From Candidatus Planktophila sp. (GTDB lineage Bacteria > Actinomycetota > Actinomycetes > Nanopelagicales > Nanopelagicaceae), in the NCBI GenBank assembly GCA_030681675.1, contig JAUXRP010000040.1, forward strand, positions 342,557 through 406,556: a stretch of DNA of 64,000 nt, given 5' to 3'. Below the pieces are notes generated by a model. The model did no database searches and was not told the DNA's origin. It saw nothing but the letters and a program-made list of their open reading frames with translations. Numbering within the stretch: the stretch's first letter is position 1; every line of letters begins with the position of its first letter. Positions 52,712 to 62,337 of this stretch are shown here, piece by piece. The translations under genes and the position numbers were made by a program.

Positions 52712-53100
52712 TGATCAATCCCGATTCGGTCGGGCGCACTTTTAAGGGTGCAGATCAAGTCACTGTTACACAGTCTGAGATTGATGCTTTTGCTGCCGTA
52801 ATTGGCGAAAGCGATACGAGCGTTGCGCCTCCAACTTTTTCTATTCGAATCTCACTCTCACAATATGAATCTATTTTGACTCAACCTGAAATTGGTGTTG
52901 ATTGGTCGCGCTTAGTGCACGGAGATCAAAAGTTTGAAATTTATCGTCCAGTTGTCGCTGGAGATGTTTTCACTTGCTCGGCGACAATTGAAACTTTGCG
53001 AACCGTCGCCGGGAATGAAATTATTTCGGTCCGATCCGACCTGCACAATGGCGCCGAGTTAGTTGTCTCATCTTGGTCAACTTTGGTGGTACGCGGATGA
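52711..53100 (+). CDS. MaoC-type dehydratase, HadA-like N-terminal hot-dog
   Basis: 129 residues of the hot-dog MaoC/FAS1-dehydratase type, without the catalytic Asp-His pair. In mycobacteria the corresponding position next to rpmG, tRNA-Trp and secE carries hadA-hadB-hadC, the dehydratase of mycolate elongation. Here the non-catalytic (HadA-like) partner precedes a catalytic one. The ATG at 52711 overlaps the rpmG stop; an upstream TTG is not needed. Role is presumably acyl-ACP/CoA dehydration. Confidence 0.83.
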   Translation: MINPDSVGRTFKGADQVTVTQSEIDAFAAVIGESDTSVAPPTFSIRISLSQYESILTQPEIGVDWSRLVHGDQKFEIYRPVVAGDVFTCSATIETLRTVAGNEIISVRSDLHNGAELVVSSWSTLVVRG

Positions 53101-53492
53101 TTAATGTTGGCGATGCGGTTCCTACAAAGGTTTTCTATCTAGATCGCGCCTTACTTAAATCGTATGCAGATGCTAGTGGAGACCAAAACCCAATTCATCA
53201 GAACGAAGAAATAGCGATTTCAGTCGGGCTCCCTAATGTAATTGCCCATGGAATGTTGACCATGGCGCTGGCGGGGAAATTCGTATCCGATTGGGCAGGT
53301 GGCAGCGCCAATGTTAAAGAGTTTTCTGTGCGCTTTATTAAGCCCGTAATTGTGCCAGTCGACGAAAAAGTTGATTTAACTCTTAGCGCAACGGTTGTAG
53401 AAGTAGATGGGGATCGAATTAAGTTAGAGCTAGTGGCTACCTCGGCCGGGGTTAAAGTGCTTGGAATGGCTAAAGCTGTAGTCATCACATGA
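53097..53492 (+). CDS. MaoC-type dehydratase, HadB-like catalytic subunit
   Basis: 131 residues, hot-dog fold with the hydratase 2 signature YADASGDQNPIHQNEE (catalytic Asp and His) and VIAHGMLTMALAG. The ATG at 53097 overlaps the previous stop (ATGA). With the upstream gene it forms a HadAB-like (R)-3-hydroxyacyl dehydratase heterodimer. Streamlined freshwater actinobacteria make no mycolic acids, so ordinary fatty-acid use is more likely. Confidence 0.87.
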   Translation: MINVGDAVPTKVFYLDRALLKSYADASGDQNPIHQNEEIAISVGLPNVIAHGMLTMALAGKFVSDWAGGSANVKEFSVRFIKPVIVPVDEKVDLTLSATVVEVDGDRIKLELVATSAGVKVLGMAKAVVIT

Positions 53493-53586
53493 GCGCGCCA
53501 GATTCAGTCGTAGATGTTGAGAACGGTTTTGGAACTCATAGAAAAAGCAGCATTTATTACTCTGGCTTATGCCCGCGTTAGCTCGA

Positions 53587-53612
53587 GCGCTTTAATGGTA
53601 AAAGCGCAATTT
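53587..53612 (+). terminator. Possible weak terminator before murB
   Basis: GCGCTTT (53587-53593) and AAAGCGC (53601-53607) form a 7-bp stem with a 7-base loop, followed by AATTTC. The T tract is short, so termination is uncertain. Confidence 0.35.
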
Positions 53613-53638
53613 CATCTCCACGCCGCTAATCTTTAGCC

Positions 53639-54655
53639 ATGGAGCAGTTATCTCAATACACCAGCCTTCGTGTGGGTGGTCCAGCTACAAAAATTGTCCA
53701 TGTATCAACAGAGTCAGAAATCATTGATGCGATCACCGCTGCGGGGGATTCTCCAATCTTAATTATGGGTGGTGGGACTAACGTTTTAGTTGCAGACAGT
53801 GGCTTTGACGGAACAGTAATTCATATTGCAAATAACAGCGTGGAAGCTGAAGTTGATGCATGCAGTGGTGCAACCTTGACTATTGGAGCCGGCGAAAATT
53901 GGGATAGTTTTGTTTCAACAACCATTACCCGAGGATTTGCAGGTCTTGAAACTTTGAGCGGAATTCCAGGAACAGTTGGAGCAGCTCCAATTCAAAACAT
54001 TGGTGCGTATGGCCACGAAGTGAGTGAGTTTATAACGCGGGTACGAACCTATGATCGCCTGAAAAAGGAAGTAAAAACATTCACAAACGCCGAATGTGAA
54101 TTTTCATATCGAAACTCTTACTTTAAGGCTCACCCTGGTCGATACGTAGTTCTAGATGTGGCTTTTCAACTGAGGATTGGTGAAAAAACAACACCGATTA
54201 CCTATCTTGAGCTTGCTAAAAAACTTGGAATTGAAATGGGTGATAAAGCCTTAGTCATTGATTGTCGAAAGGCCGTACTAGAGTTGAGAGCCAATAAAGG
54301 AATGCTTCTCTCGGCCGAAGACCACGACTCATGGTCGGCTGGATCGTTTTTTACAAATCCAATTGTTTCCCAGCAAGTAGCGGACGCACTTCCTAATGCT
54401 GCGCCAAAGTGGCCGCTCAATGATGGAAATGTAAAGATTTCAGCGGCTTGGTTAATCGAACACTCGGGAATCCAAAAAGGTGATGAAATTGGCGGAGCAC
54501 GAATTTCGATGAAGCATGTTTTAGCGCTTACAAACTCTGGGACAGCTACAGCGTCAGATATTGCAGCGTTAGCTAAGCACGCGAGAGATCAGGTGCAAAC
54601 TAGTTTTGGGATCACATTAGTAGCTGAGGTAAACCTCATTGGTATTGAGATTTAG
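53639..54655 (+). CDS. murB: UDP-N-acetylmuramate dehydrogenase
   Basis: 338 residues, FAD-dependent enzyme reducing UDP-GlcNAc-enolpyruvate to UDP-MurNAc in peptidoglycan synthesis. Shows [19 protein letters not shown] (FAD-binding), [20 protein letters not shown] and the catalytic Ser/Glu region [10 protein letters not shown]. The ATG is the first codon that fits the family start; no strong ribosome site. 3' end overlaps the convergent aminotransferase by 4 bases. Confidence 0.95.
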   Translation: MEQLSQYTSLRVGGPATKIVHVSTESEIIDAITAAGDSPILIMGGGTNVLVADSGFDGTVIHIANNSVEAEVDACSGATLTIGAGENWDSFVSTTITRGFAGLETLSGIPGTVGAAPIQNIGAYGHEVSEFITRVRTYDRLKKEVKTFTNAECEFSYRNSYFKAHPGRYVVLDVAFQLRIGEKTTPITYLELAKKLGIEMGDKALVIDCRKAVLELRANKGMLLSAEDHDSWSAGSFFTNPIVSQQVADALPNAAPKWPLNDGNVKISAAWLIEHSGIQKGDEIGGARISMKHVLALTNSGTATASDIAALAKHARDQVQTSFGITLVAEVNLIGIEI

Positions 54656-55851
54656 CCTTCGGTTAAGAGTTTTTTAATACGTCCTATACCTTCGACAATA
54701 TCGGCATCGCTCGTTGCATATGAAAAACGTAGGTATCCAGATGGGCCAAAAGCTTCTCCTGGCACAGCGGCAACCTCAACTTCTTCTAGTAAAATCGTTG
54801 CTAATTCGGCTGAAGTTTGTGGAACCTTACCGCGAATAGTTGTGCCAAGCACTCCTTTAACCGATGGATATACATAGAAGGCACCTGTTGGTGTTGGACA
54901 GACAAATCCAGGAATCTCATTGAGCAGACCCACAATTAGAGTTCTGCGACGATTGAAAGCCTCACCCATTGCTTTAACTGCAGTCAAGTCACCACTAACT
55001 GCAGCAATCGCGGCCCGTTGTGAAACATTTGAAACATTTGAAGTCAAGTGAGATTGCAGATTGGTTGCTGCTTTAATGACATCTTTTGGTCCGATCATCC
55101 AACCAACACGCCAGCCAGTCATTGCATAAGTTTTTGCAACACCGTTCACGATGATGCATGTGTCGGCAAGCCCAGGGACTAAGACCGGCATGCTCGGTGC
55201 AGTGGCACCGTCATAAAGCAAGTGCTCGTAAATCTCGTCTGAGATTACCCAAATGTTATTTTTTAGCGCCCACTCACCAATCGCCTTAACCTGCGTCGGT
55301 GAATATATCGATCCAGTTGGATTAGATGGTGAACAAAACAAAATCGCTTTTGTCTTTGGAGTTCGTGCAGCTTCTAACTGTTCAACGCTCACTAAATAGT
55401 TTTGAGTTTCGTCGGCAAATACTTCAACTGCAACTCCACCGGCCAATTTGATGCACTCTGGATACGTTGTCCAAAATGGCGAGGGTAACAAGACCTCGTC
55501 ACCATCATTAATAATTGTTGCGAAGGCTTGATATACGGCCTGCTTTCCGCCATTGGTAACTAAAACCTGATCAGGTGTTATCTCGTAATGAGAGTCACGC
55601 ATTGTCTTTGCGACAATTGCTGCACGAAGCTCGGGCAGTCCAGGTGTCGGTGTGTATCGATGATTAGAGGGAATATGAGCTGCAGCAGCCGCGGCTTCGA
55701 CGATGTAATTAGGAGTTGGAAAATCAGGCTCGCCGGCGCCAAAGCCGATAACTGGACGGCCTTGGGCTTTAAGCGCTTTGGCCTTGGCATCGACGGCCAA
55801 TGTGGCAGATTCAGCGATCGCGGCGATTCGGGATGAAATTCGTGAGCTCAT
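54652..55851 (-). CDS. aspC: Pyridoxal-phosphate aminotransferase, aspartate type
   Basis: 399 residues, class I aminotransferase: [27 protein letters not shown], the Asp-Tyr pair of the cofactor site ([12 protein letters not shown]), Schiff-base Lys in [15 protein letters not shown] and Arg in FRFSYA-type LRFSYATS. Typical of the Ib aspartate aminotransferase subgroup. Actinobacteria usually carry one near murB/secE. A prephenate-aspartate role is also known in this subgroup. Confidence 0.9.
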   Translation of the reverse strand: MSSRISSRIAAIAESATLAVDAKAKALKAQGRPVIGFGAGEPDFPTPNYIVEAAAAAAHIPSNHRYTPTPGLPELRAAIVAKTMRDSHYEITPDQVLVTNGGKQAVYQAFATIINDGDEVLLPSPFWTTYPECIKLAGGVAVEVFADETQNYLVSVEQLEAARTPKTKAILFCSPSNPTGSIYSPTQVKAIGEWALKNNIWVISDEIYEHLLYDGATAPSMPVLVPGLADTCIIVNGVAKTYAMTGWRVGWMIGPKDVIKAATNLQSHLTSNVSNVSQRAAIAAVSGDLTAVKAMGEAFNRRRTLIVGLLNEIPGFVCPTPTGAFYVYPSVKGVLGTTIRGKVPQTSAELATILLEEVEVAAVPGEAFGPSGYLRFSYATSDADIVEGIGRIKKLLTEG

Positions 55852-55967
55852 GGCCCTAAGTCTGCCGTATCTGCGAAGCGAGTTAGACCGGAACCCCTCC
55901 TAGCCTCTACACTTCAACGCTCACGAGGGTTTGCTTTTCCCTATGGTTTTGCCATGCCTTCGTGCGA

Positions 55968-56041
55968 AGGGCAGTAGCTCAATTGGCTAGAGTTGCCGTC
56001 TCCAAAGCGGCCGGTTGGGGGTTCGAGTCCCTCCTGCCCTG
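55968..56041 (+). tRNA. tRNA-Trp (CCA)
   Basis: Acceptor AGGGCAG (55968-55974) pairs with CTGCCCT (56034-56040). The anticodon loop is tCCAaa with stem CCGTC/GCGG, and the T-arm contains GGTTCGAGTCC. The CCA end is not encoded. Classical position before secE. Confidence 0.96.
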
Positions 56042-56100
56042 CAAGATGTACATGTTCAGAGTTGTAATAGGTAAGTACTTGAAGAGAAAAGGAAATGACG

Positions 56101-56325
56101 ATGACAGAGTCACCTGATCACGTAGCCGAGAAGCTAGGGCTATTTGCGCGCGTCGGCCTTTTCTACCGCCAAGTTACAAGTGAGTTGACCAAGGTAGTTT
56201 GGCCAACTCGTAAGCAGCTAACGACTTATACCGCCGTTGTTTTGGTCTTCGTATCTTTCATCATTGCAGTTGTCTCACTTCTCGATCTCGTATTAACCAA
56301 GATCGTCTTCTGGGTATTTGGATAA
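56101..56325 (+). CDS. secE: Preprotein translocase subunit SecE
   Basis: 74 residues with one C-terminal transmembrane helix, preceded by the family motif VTSELTKVVWPTRKQLTTYT. Of two neighbouring ATGs (56095, 56101) the second lies at the right distance from AAAAGGA. Holds SecY in the translocon. Ten-base gap to nusG. Confidence 0.95.
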   Translation: MTESPDHVAEKLGLFARVGLFYRQVTSELTKVVWPTRKQLTTYTAVVLVFVSFIIAVVSLLDLVLTKIVFWVFG

Positions 56326-56334
56326 GGAAGAGAA

Positions 56335-57087
56335 ATGACTGAAGAACTCAACATCGAAATACAGAAGCCAGATGCCTTCGAAGCAGCTCTTGCCGCCTCT
56401 GCAACTCAAATCGCAGCACCAGAAGTTGAAGTCACTGAGGATGTAGTTGTAACTGCAGATCCCGAACTCGCGCTCGCTTCAGATGAAGATGGCGATATCG
56501 AATCCGATGAAAACGATCCAAACGCTGAATTTCGTCGCACACTGCGCACGGCACTTGGAGATTGGTATGTAGTTCACTCGTATGCCGGTTATGAGAAAAA
56601 AGTTAAAGGCAACCTTCAGACTCGTATTCAATCTTTAAATATGGAGGATTATATTTTCCAGATTGAAGTTCCCGAAGAAGAGGTTAAAGAGCTCAAAAAC
56701 GGCGCTTTCAAAATGGTTAAGCGCAATATCTATCCTGGTTATGTTTTAGTTCGCATGGATCTCACTGATGAATCTTGGTCGGCAGTTCGTAACACTCCTG
56801 GTGTTACTGGATTTGTTGGTAACGCCCATCACCCAAGTCCATTGAATATGGATGAAGTCGAAAAGATATTGGCACCACGACCAGTTAAGAAATCAGACAA
56901 AGTTGATATTCGCTTAATTGATTTCCAGATTGGCGAATCGGTAACTGTAATGGATGGTCCATTTGCAACGCTCCCAGCTTCGATTTCAGAGATCATGCCA
57001 GAGCAGGCTAAGTTGAAGGTTCTCGTCTCTATCTTCGGTCGCGAAACACCAGTAGAGCTTTCATTTGCGCAAGTACAAAAGATTTAA
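56335..57087 (+). CDS. nusG: Transcription termination/antitermination protein NusG
   Basis: 250 residues. An acidic N-terminal extension of about 70 residues is common in actinobacteria. The NGN domain follows ([44 protein letters not shown]), then a KOW domain ([18 protein letters not shown]). Binds RNA polymerase and ribosomal protein S10. Confidence 0.97.
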   Translation: MTEELNIEIQKPDAFEAALAASATQIAAPEVEVTEDVVVTADPELALASDEDGDIESDENDPNAEFRRTLRTALGDWYVVHSYAGYEKKVKGNLQTRIQSLNMEDYIFQIEVPEEEVKELKNGAFKMVKRNIYPGYVLVRMDLTDESWSAVRNTPGVTGFVGNAHHPSPLNMDEVEKILAPRPVKKSDKVDIRLIDFQIGESVTVMDGPFATLPASISEIMPEQAKLKVLVSIFGRETPVELSFAQVQKI

Positions 57088-57124
57088 TTACCCTAGTAAA
57101 CGATAAGAAAAAAGAGGACAAGAA

Positions 57125-57556
57125 ATGGCACCAAAGAAGAAGGCAACCGGCTTTATCAAGTTGCAGATCCAAGCTGGCTCGGCAACACCTGCTCCACCAG
57201 TGGGTCCTGCCCTTGGCCAGCATGGTGTCAACATTATGGAGTTCGTTAAGGCATACAACGCTGCAACTGAAGCTCAAAAGGGTCAGATCATTCCAGTAGA
57301 GATCACTGTCTACGAAGATCGCTCATTCACTTTCGTCCTTAAGACACCTCCAGCATCACGTCTTATTTTGAAGGCCGCTGGCGTTGAAAAGGGCTCTGCA
57401 GTTCCACACAAGACCAAGGTCGCTAACATCACCATGGCTCAAGTTGCTGAAATCGCAAAGGTAAAGATGGATGACTTAAATGCAAATGACATCGATGCCG
57501 CATCACGCATAATCGCTGGCACTGCACGTTCAATGGGAATAACAACGAACGGATAA
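57125..57556 (+). CDS. rplK: 50S ribosomal protein L11
   Basis: 143 residues: [29 protein letters not shown], and GTARSMGI at the end, all conserved in L11. Binds the GTPase-associated 23S region. AAGAGGACAAG before the ATG. Confidence 0.98.
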   Translation: MAPKKKATGFIKLQIQAGSATPAPPVGPALGQHGVNIMEFVKAYNAATEAQKGQIIPVEITVYEDRSFTFVLKTPPASRLILKAAGVEKGSAVPHKTKVANITMAQVAEIAKVKMDDLNANDIDAASRIIAGTARSMGITTNG

Positions 57557-57645
57557 ATAAAGAATTCTCCTTCTCATCGTGAGAAAGAGATGTGGGAGAA
57601 CCGCGCTGGTTCGCCAACCACAACCTAGGAAAGAATGAGGATGAA

Positions 57646-58350
57646 ATGAAGCGTTCAAAGAAATACAACGAGGCTGCGGCTAAGGTAATTAAAGATCACC
57701 TTTACACCCCACTCGAAGCTGTAACACTTGCAAAGGAAACAACAACGGTTAAGTACAATGCATCTATTGAAGTTGCGTTGGTTCTTGGCGTTGACCCAAA
57801 GAAGGCCGATCAAGCGATTCGCTCAACGGTTAACTTGCCACATGGCACAGGAAAGACTGCACGCGTTTTAGTTTTTGCTAATGGCGATAAGGCCGATGCT
57901 GCTCGCGCAGCAGGTGCTGACATTGTTGGCGGCGACGAATTAATCGAAGAGGTCGCAAAGGGTCGCCTTGATTACGATGCAGTAGTTGCAACACCAGATC
58001 TCATGGGAAAGGTCGGTCGCCTTGGAAAGGTGCTTGGACCACGTGGCTTGATGCCAAACCCAAAGACCGGAACAGTTACAACCGATGTTGCAAAAGCAGT
58101 TACAGATATCAAGGGCGGAAAGATTGAGTTCCGCGTTGATAAAAACTCAAACCTTCACTTCCTTATTGGTAAGGCATCATTTACCGCCGAGCAGCTTGCA
58201 GAAAACTACGCAGCTGCTATGGAAGAAGTTCTGCGAGCAAAGCCAAACTCTTCAAAGGGTCGCTATATTCAAAAGGCAGTTATCTCAACAACGATGGGAC
58301 CTGGAATCGCAGTGGACCCAAACCTCGTTCGCGAGCCTGCATCTAATTAA
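57646..58350 (+). CDS. rplA: 50S ribosomal protein L1
   Basis: 234 residues, the normal L1 length, starting [27 protein letters not shown] [30 protein letters not shown] and [14 protein letters not shown] are hallmarks. A GTG 18 codons earlier would add residues unlike L1 and is rejected. Part of the rplK-rplA unit, closed by a strong terminator. Confidence 0.97.
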   Translation: MKRSKKYNEAAAKVIKDHLYTPLEAVTLAKETTTVKYNASIEVALVLGVDPKKADQAIRSTVNLPHGTGKTARVLVFANGDKADAARAAGADIVGGDELIEEVAKGRLDYDAVVATPDLMGKVGRLGKVLGPRGLMPNPKTGTVTTDVAKAVTDIKGGKIEFRVDKNSNLHFLIGKASFTAEQLAENYAAAMEEVLRAKPNSSKGRYIQKAVISTTMGPGIAVDPNLVREPASN

Positions 58351-58366
58351 GCAGAATTAATAAGAA

Positions 58367-58396
58367 GGGCCTCGGCATTGCGCCGGGGCCCTTTTT
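58367..58396 (+). terminator. Intrinsic terminator after rplA
   Basis: GGGCCTCGGC (58367-58376) pairs with GCCGGGGCCC (58382-58391), one G-U, 5-base loop, directly followed by five T. It ends the secE-nusG-rplK-rplA transcript. Confidence 0.9.
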
Positions 58397-58433
58397 ATTC
58401 CCTGGAATGTATGCAATTACCTAGACTTACGTT

Positions 58434-59573
58434 ATGGCATCAATTGTTGAAACCGCACCTCTAGTACTCGATGTTGGTGTTGTCTTAACTGTCGCAGCGA
58501 CCATGGGTTTCCTCGCCCGAAAAATTGGCTTGCCATCGGTAATGGGTTACCTACTTACAGGTTTAGTTGTTTCCCCTTTCACACCAGGATTTGTTGCTGA
58601 TAACAATCAACTCGCACTACTTGCAGATATCGGTGTCGTCTTACTGTTGTTTGAAGTTGGAATCGAAATTGATCTTCGCCGAATTAGTAGAGAACAGAAA
58701 GCTCTACTCTGGGGGGTGCCTGCACAGGTTGCGATTGGTTTATTAATCGGTACACCAGTATTCCTCTGGTTGGGGATTCCTGCACTTGGCGCTCTACTCT
58801 TAGCTCTCTCTGTTGCAATGTCATCAAGTGTTGTCATCGTAAATATAACTAGGAGTCCTCGACGTACAACGGATACCCCAACTGAAGATGCATTATTAGG
58901 GTGGTCCGTTGTCCAAGATGTTGTAGGTGTTACTTCTGCAGCGGTGATCCTGGCTCTATTTGGTGCCGGCGATAAACCCTTGCCCGTAGCAATTGGTGGG
59001 TTATTTGGTTTTGCCTTTATTGCAATGGTTGCTTCAAAAATGCTCCCAAAGCTTTTACGAATTGTGCGCTGGGAGAGAGATTTATTTCTCATTTATTCAG
59101 TCTCAATTGGATTGGTGCTTGCAGCAATGGGAACTGTTGTGTTTGGAATCCCAATGGCACTTGCAGGATTCGTTGCAGGTCTTGCAATTAACCAAAGCAG
59201 AGATACAGATGAGGTAAGAAAGGCAATCTTGCCTTTCCGCGATTTATTTGCAGTTTTATTTTTTGTAGTTATTGGTTCTTTAATTGAACCAGGACAAATT
59301 AGTAAAGCTTGGCCATTTGCGTTGCTGCTTCTTGTAATGATGGTGGTTCTTAAATCTCTACCAACTGCTTTGCTCTCAAAGTTGGGCAAGATGAATGTAA
59401 GGCGCCTGCAATTTGCGATTGGCATTAGCCAGATTGGGGAGTTCTCATTTGTGTTGGGCTCATTGGCGTATTCCCAGGAGGCTCTTACTCAATCTCAATA
59501 CACCGGCGTCCTATTGGCGGTCGTGTTATCCATTATGGGATCAACCCTGTTGGCACGCAGGGTCCCCGCATAA
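58434..59573 (+). CDS. Kef/CPA2-type cation:proton antiporter
   Basis: 379 residues, about twelve hydrophobic helices, with GYLLTGLVVSPFTPGFV, LLLFEVGIEIDLRR, SSSVVIVNITRSP and VQDVVGV (membrane Asp). No cytoplasmic TrkA-N (RCK) domain, so shorter than KefB/C. K or Na exchange for protons is typical. TAGACT 7 bases before the ATG could be a -10 element of a leaderless mRNA. Splitting rplKA from rplJL is unusual. Confidence 0.9.
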   Translation: MASIVETAPLVLDVGVVLTVAATMGFLARKIGLPSVMGYLLTGLVVSPFTPGFVADNNQLALLADIGVVLLLFEVGIEIDLRRISREQKALLWGVPAQVAIGLLIGTPVFLWLGIPALGALLLALSVAMSSSVVIVNITRSPRRTTDTPTEDALLGWSVVQDVVGVTSAAVILALFGAGDKPLPVAIGGLFGFAFIAMVASKMLPKLLRIVRWERDLFLIYSVSIGLVLAAMGTVVFGIPMALAGFVAGLAINQSRDTDEVRKAILPFRDLFAVLFFVVIGSLIEPGQISKAWPFALLLLVMMVVLKSLPTALLSKLGKMNVRRLQFAIGISQIGEFSFVLGSLAYSQEALTQSQYTGVLLAVVLSIMGSTLLARRVPA

Positions 59574-59599
59574 ATTAGCCAATTTGACCCTGAAGACTG

Positions 59600-59740
59600 C
59601 CGACCCTTAGCCTTACCCCATAACCAAAGACCGCAGGTCTGGATTAACCGCAAGGTTGGTTCATTAAATGAGGAAATCTCAACCCGCGTAGGTGTACACA
59701 TTAATCCGTGCACGCTTACGCGTCACGGATTTTTTATTGC
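59600..59740 (+). ncRNA. L10 (rplJ) mRNA leader with attenuator hairpin
   Basis: Between the antiporter and rplJ. AAGACCGCAGGTCT and AACCGCAAGGTT are paired stems, the kind that mimic the L10-L7/L12 site on rRNA. A terminator-like hairpin AATCCGTG (59703-59710)/CACGGATT (59724-59731) runs into six T. Excess L10-L12 complex would bind and repress its own mRNA. Confidence 0.75.
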
Positions 59741-59775
59741 CCTGAAGTCGCTAAGTACCAGGAAAGGTGAACCGA

Positions 59776-60429
59776 ATGGCTCGCCCAGATAAAGAAGCAG
59801 CAGTTGCAGAACTGACGGAAGATTTCCGCACAGCTACAGCAACAATCCTCACCGAGTATCGCGGACTTTCTGTGACCTCGATGAAACAACTACGTCGTGC
59901 ACTCGGTGATAAAACCAAGTATTCAGTAGTGAAGAACACTCTTACAAAGATTGCAGCAAAGAATGCCGGCGTTGATCTCTCACCAGATCTACTCGTTGGT
60001 CCTTCTGCAGTTGCATTCGTTAATGGCGATGCAATCGACGCGGCTAAGAGCCTGCGCGATTTCGCTAAAGAGAATCCATTTCTTGTGATCAAGGGTGGAA
60101 TCTACGAAGGCAAAGCAGTTACTAAAGAAGAGATCATGCAACTTGCAAATCTTGAATCTCGCGAGGTTCTACTTGCAAAGCTTGCTGGCGCTATGAAGGG
60201 ATCGCTTGCTAAGGCAGCACGTGTATTCGATGCTCTCCGTATCAAGATGGTGTCCGAACAATCAGAGAACGGTACTGAGTCCGAGGTGTCCGAAGCAATA
60301 GCTAACGAAGCTGTGGCAGAAGTGTCCGAACCAGCAGCAATCGATGCCGTGTCCGAGGTTCCAGCTGAAGCTGTGACTGCAGATGTAGTGTCTGAAGAAT
60401 TAATAACATCAACAGAAGAGAAGGAATAA
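59776..60429 (+). CDS. rplJ: 50S ribosomal protein L10 with acidic C-terminal tail
   Basis: 217 residues. Residues 1 to about 165 are normal L10 ([50 protein letters not shown]). A 45-residue Glu/Val/Ser/Ala tail with several VSE units replaces the usual end. ATG 59776 fits AGGAAAGG; a GTG three codons earlier is rejected. Stalk base protein binding four to six L7/L12 copies. Five bases to rplL. Confidence 0.95.
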   Translation: MARPDKEAAVAELTEDFRTATATILTEYRGLSVTSMKQLRRALGDKTKYSVVKNTLTKIAAKNAGVDLSPDLLVGPSAVAFVNGDAIDAAKSLRDFAKENPFLVIKGGIYEGKAVTKEEIMQLANLESREVLLAKLAGAMKGSLAKAARVFDALRIKMVSEQSENGTESEVSEAIANEAVAEVSEPAAIDAVSEVPAEAVTADVVSEELITSTEEKE

Positions 60430-60434
60430 CGAAT

Positions 60435-60815
60435 ATGGCAAAGCTCAATACAGAAGACCTATTGGCACAGTTCAAGGAAATGACATTGGTCGAGCTCTCA
60501 GAGTTCGTTAAGTCATTTGAAACTGAGTTCGACGTTACTGCCGCTGCTCCAGTAGCAGTTGCAGCAGCAGGTGGCGCAGCCGCTGGTGCAGAAGCAGCAC
60601 AAGATGAGTTCTCAGTTGTTCTTGAATCAGCTGGCTCAGCAAAGATTGCAGTTATCAAGGAAGTTCGCGGACTCAACTCAAGCCTTGGCTTGAAAGAGGC
60701 CAAGGATCTAGTTGATGCCTGCCCAACTGTTCTCCTTGATAAGGTAAACAAGGAGACAGCTGATAAGGCAAAGGCGGCCCTTGAGGCTGCTGGCGCAACT
60801 GTCACAATCAAGTAA
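60435..60815 (+). CDS. rplL: 50S ribosomal protein L7/L12
   Basis: 126 residues: N-terminal dimer domain ([26 protein letters not shown]), Ala-rich hinge and C-terminal [33 protein letters not shown] [14 protein letters not shown]. Recruits translation factors to the ribosome. Ends just before a strong terminator. Confidence 0.98.
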   Translation: MAKLNTEDLLAQFKEMTLVELSEFVKSFETEFDVTAAAPVAVAAAGGAAAGAEAAQDEFSVVLESAGSAKIAVIKEVRGLNSSLGLKEAKDLVDACPTVLLDKVNKETADKAKAALEAAGATVTIK

Positions 60816-60824
60816 TTTCGCTCG

Positions 60825-60898
60825 AAAACCCCTCTGCTGGTTGGACCGGGGACTTGTTCCGTTAAAGTCCCCTCGGCCCTCCCGTCAGAGGGGTTTTT
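60825..60898 (+). terminator. Intrinsic terminator after rplL
   Basis: Outer arms ACCCCTCTG (60828-60836) and CAGAGGGGT (60886-60894), five T at 60894-60898. An inner stem GGGGACTT/AAGTCCCC makes a branched structure. It separates rplJL from the AbiE pair and rpoB. Confidence 0.88.
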
Positions 60899-60995
60899 CT
60901 ATGTTTGATATGTTGAAATGCACACAATCAACCAATTTAGAGTTAAAGTATTATAGAAGTTGGCAATTACCCAACCTTTATATTACTATTTGACA

Positions 60996-61622
60996 ATGGT
61001 AGCGCCTATTGCCTCGTTACAACGGGGAGTTCTACGCCCAAGAGATGCCTCACGGCTTTATGTCCAGCCCCGCTCCGAATTTTTACGTTTAGAAAAAACT
61101 GGGGTGCTACTTAAAGTTGCTCACGGCTATTACGCGGTTATTCCCGAGGCCAATAGAGGTAGAGAGTGGCGACCCGATATGGAAGCGATTGCTCTTGGGA
61201 TTGGGCAAGCTGATTATGGCAAAGAGGCAGTCTCTTTGATGCATATCTCTGCAGCAAGAATTCATGGTGCGATACCGCGCGCAATCGGAGTCGCAGTTCT
61301 TGCGGTTCCTAAGCAAAGACCCACTTTAGAAACGAAATTTGGGCGAATTTTTTTTGTAAAGAGGAATGTTGGGCAGTTGAGACGGATTCGAATTGCCACA
61401 GAACTCGGATCAGGTTGGACTACTAATCTTGAACAAACAGCTTTAGATCTAGCAAAGAGAGAGAATCTGATTTCAGATTTCTCAGATGTTGCTCGAGAGG
61501 CCGCTATTGCACTTGTTTTGCGCATCGATAAAGAGAAGCTGCAAAATTTTGCAAAAGAGAGACATATGGGTTCCAGTCTGGAAAAAGTAGAAACTTGGGT
61601 GGCCAATGCTAGATCCGCATGA
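60996..61622 (+). CDS. AbiEi-type antitoxin/transcription regulator
   Basis: 208 residues with an N-terminal winged-helix-like region (SLQRGVLRPRDASRLY, LRLEKTGVLLKVAHGYYAVIP) and a C-terminal AbiEi-type domain (MHISAARIHGAIPRAIG, TNLEQTALDLAKRE). Such proteins repress the abiE promoter and antagonise AbiEii. ATG 60996 is chosen; no ribosome site, so leaderless or a TTG at 60960. GTTGG (60959-60963)/CCAAC (60971-60975) is a possible operator. Overlaps the toxin gene by 17 bases. Confidence 0.8.
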   Translation: MVAPIASLQRGVLRPRDASRLYVQPRSEFLRLEKTGVLLKVAHGYYAVIPEANRGREWRPDMEAIALGIGQADYGKEAVSLMHISAARIHGAIPRAIGVAVLAVPKQRPTLETKFGRIFFVKRNVGQLRRIRIATELGSGWTTNLEQTALDLAKRENLISDFSDVAREAAIALVLRIDKEKLQNFAKERHMGSSLEKVETWVANARSA

Positions 61623-62337
61623 AGCGTTAACTATCCAACAACTCTTCAGCACTTCTTTTTCACAGGTGCAAAAAGATCACGCGATTAGTCATGTGCTCTC
61701 TGTCTTGCGCAATTTCACAACAGATCTAGTTTTCTATGGTGGAACAGGTCTAGCCCGAACATTTTTGGAGCGTGGGCGGCTTTCAGAAGATATCGATATC
61801 TTTACTTCCAATCGAATTGATCTAATTCGCGAACTTGACTCACTCCCAGAGTTAATTCTTCAAGAATTTCCAGAGGCATATTGGAGTGTTAAGCCATCAC
61901 AGATATCTGAACCAGGTAAGGCACTACTAGTTTGTCAATCAGGCGTTCAAATCGAAGTCCAAGCAATTTCAGTTCAGATGAGAGGATGGAAGGAAATCCC
62001 GGTAGCTCCAAGAGAAATACACCAGCGTTACTCAGATGTGCCCAAGATCGTGCTCAAAACTCCAACATTAGATGGGTTTTCGGCGATGAAATTGGCGGCT
62101 TGGTTCGATAGGGGAACATCAAGAGATCTTTTTGATTTGGAGGGTCTGACTCATTTGGGTCCGGTTTCGTCCCGTACCCGAAATTTGATGGTAGAGCTCT
62201 TAGGCGTAAATCTGACTTTTGCGATGTTGGATCGAAGGGTTGTGGGCTACTGGCGAGATGATCTCGCTCATCAAACGAGGCTAGAAATCACTGAGGAGCA
62301 GGCTTTATCCCGGGTTTTGGAGTGGTGGGGCCGCTGA
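61606..62337 (+). CDS. AbiEii-type nucleotidyltransferase toxin
   Basis: 243 residues. Nucleotidyltransferase fold: FYGGTGLARTFLERGRLSEDIDIF holds the Gly-Gly-Thr and Asp-x-Asp motifs (residues about 38-62), later KLAAWFDRGTSRDLFDL. Family members inhibit growth by transferring nucleotides to an RNA target, tRNA in MenA-type relatives. The gene overlaps the antitoxin frame. Together they form a type IV toxin-antitoxin pair. No obvious inactivating change. Confidence 0.82.
   Translation: MLDPHEALTIQQLFSTSFSQVQKDHAISHVLSVLRNFTTDLVFYGGTGLARTFLERGRLSEDIDIFTSNRIDLIRELDSLPELILQEFPEAYWSVKPSQISEPGKALLVCQSGVQIEVQAISVQMRGWKEIPVAPREIHQRYSDVPKIVLKTPTLDGFSAMKLAAWFDRGTSRDLFDLEGLTHLGPVSSRTRNLMVELLGVNLTFAMLDRRVVGYWRDDLAHQTRLEITEEQALSRVLEWWGR

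Noticed and set aside
53489..53581. 30-codon ORF with ATGA overlap after the second MaoC gene
   Set aside because: No ribosome site, no recognisable features and no way to judge conservation.
57592..57645. GTG start extending L1 by 18 residues
   Set aside because: The extension does not resemble L1; the ATG at 57646 has a good site and gives the family length.
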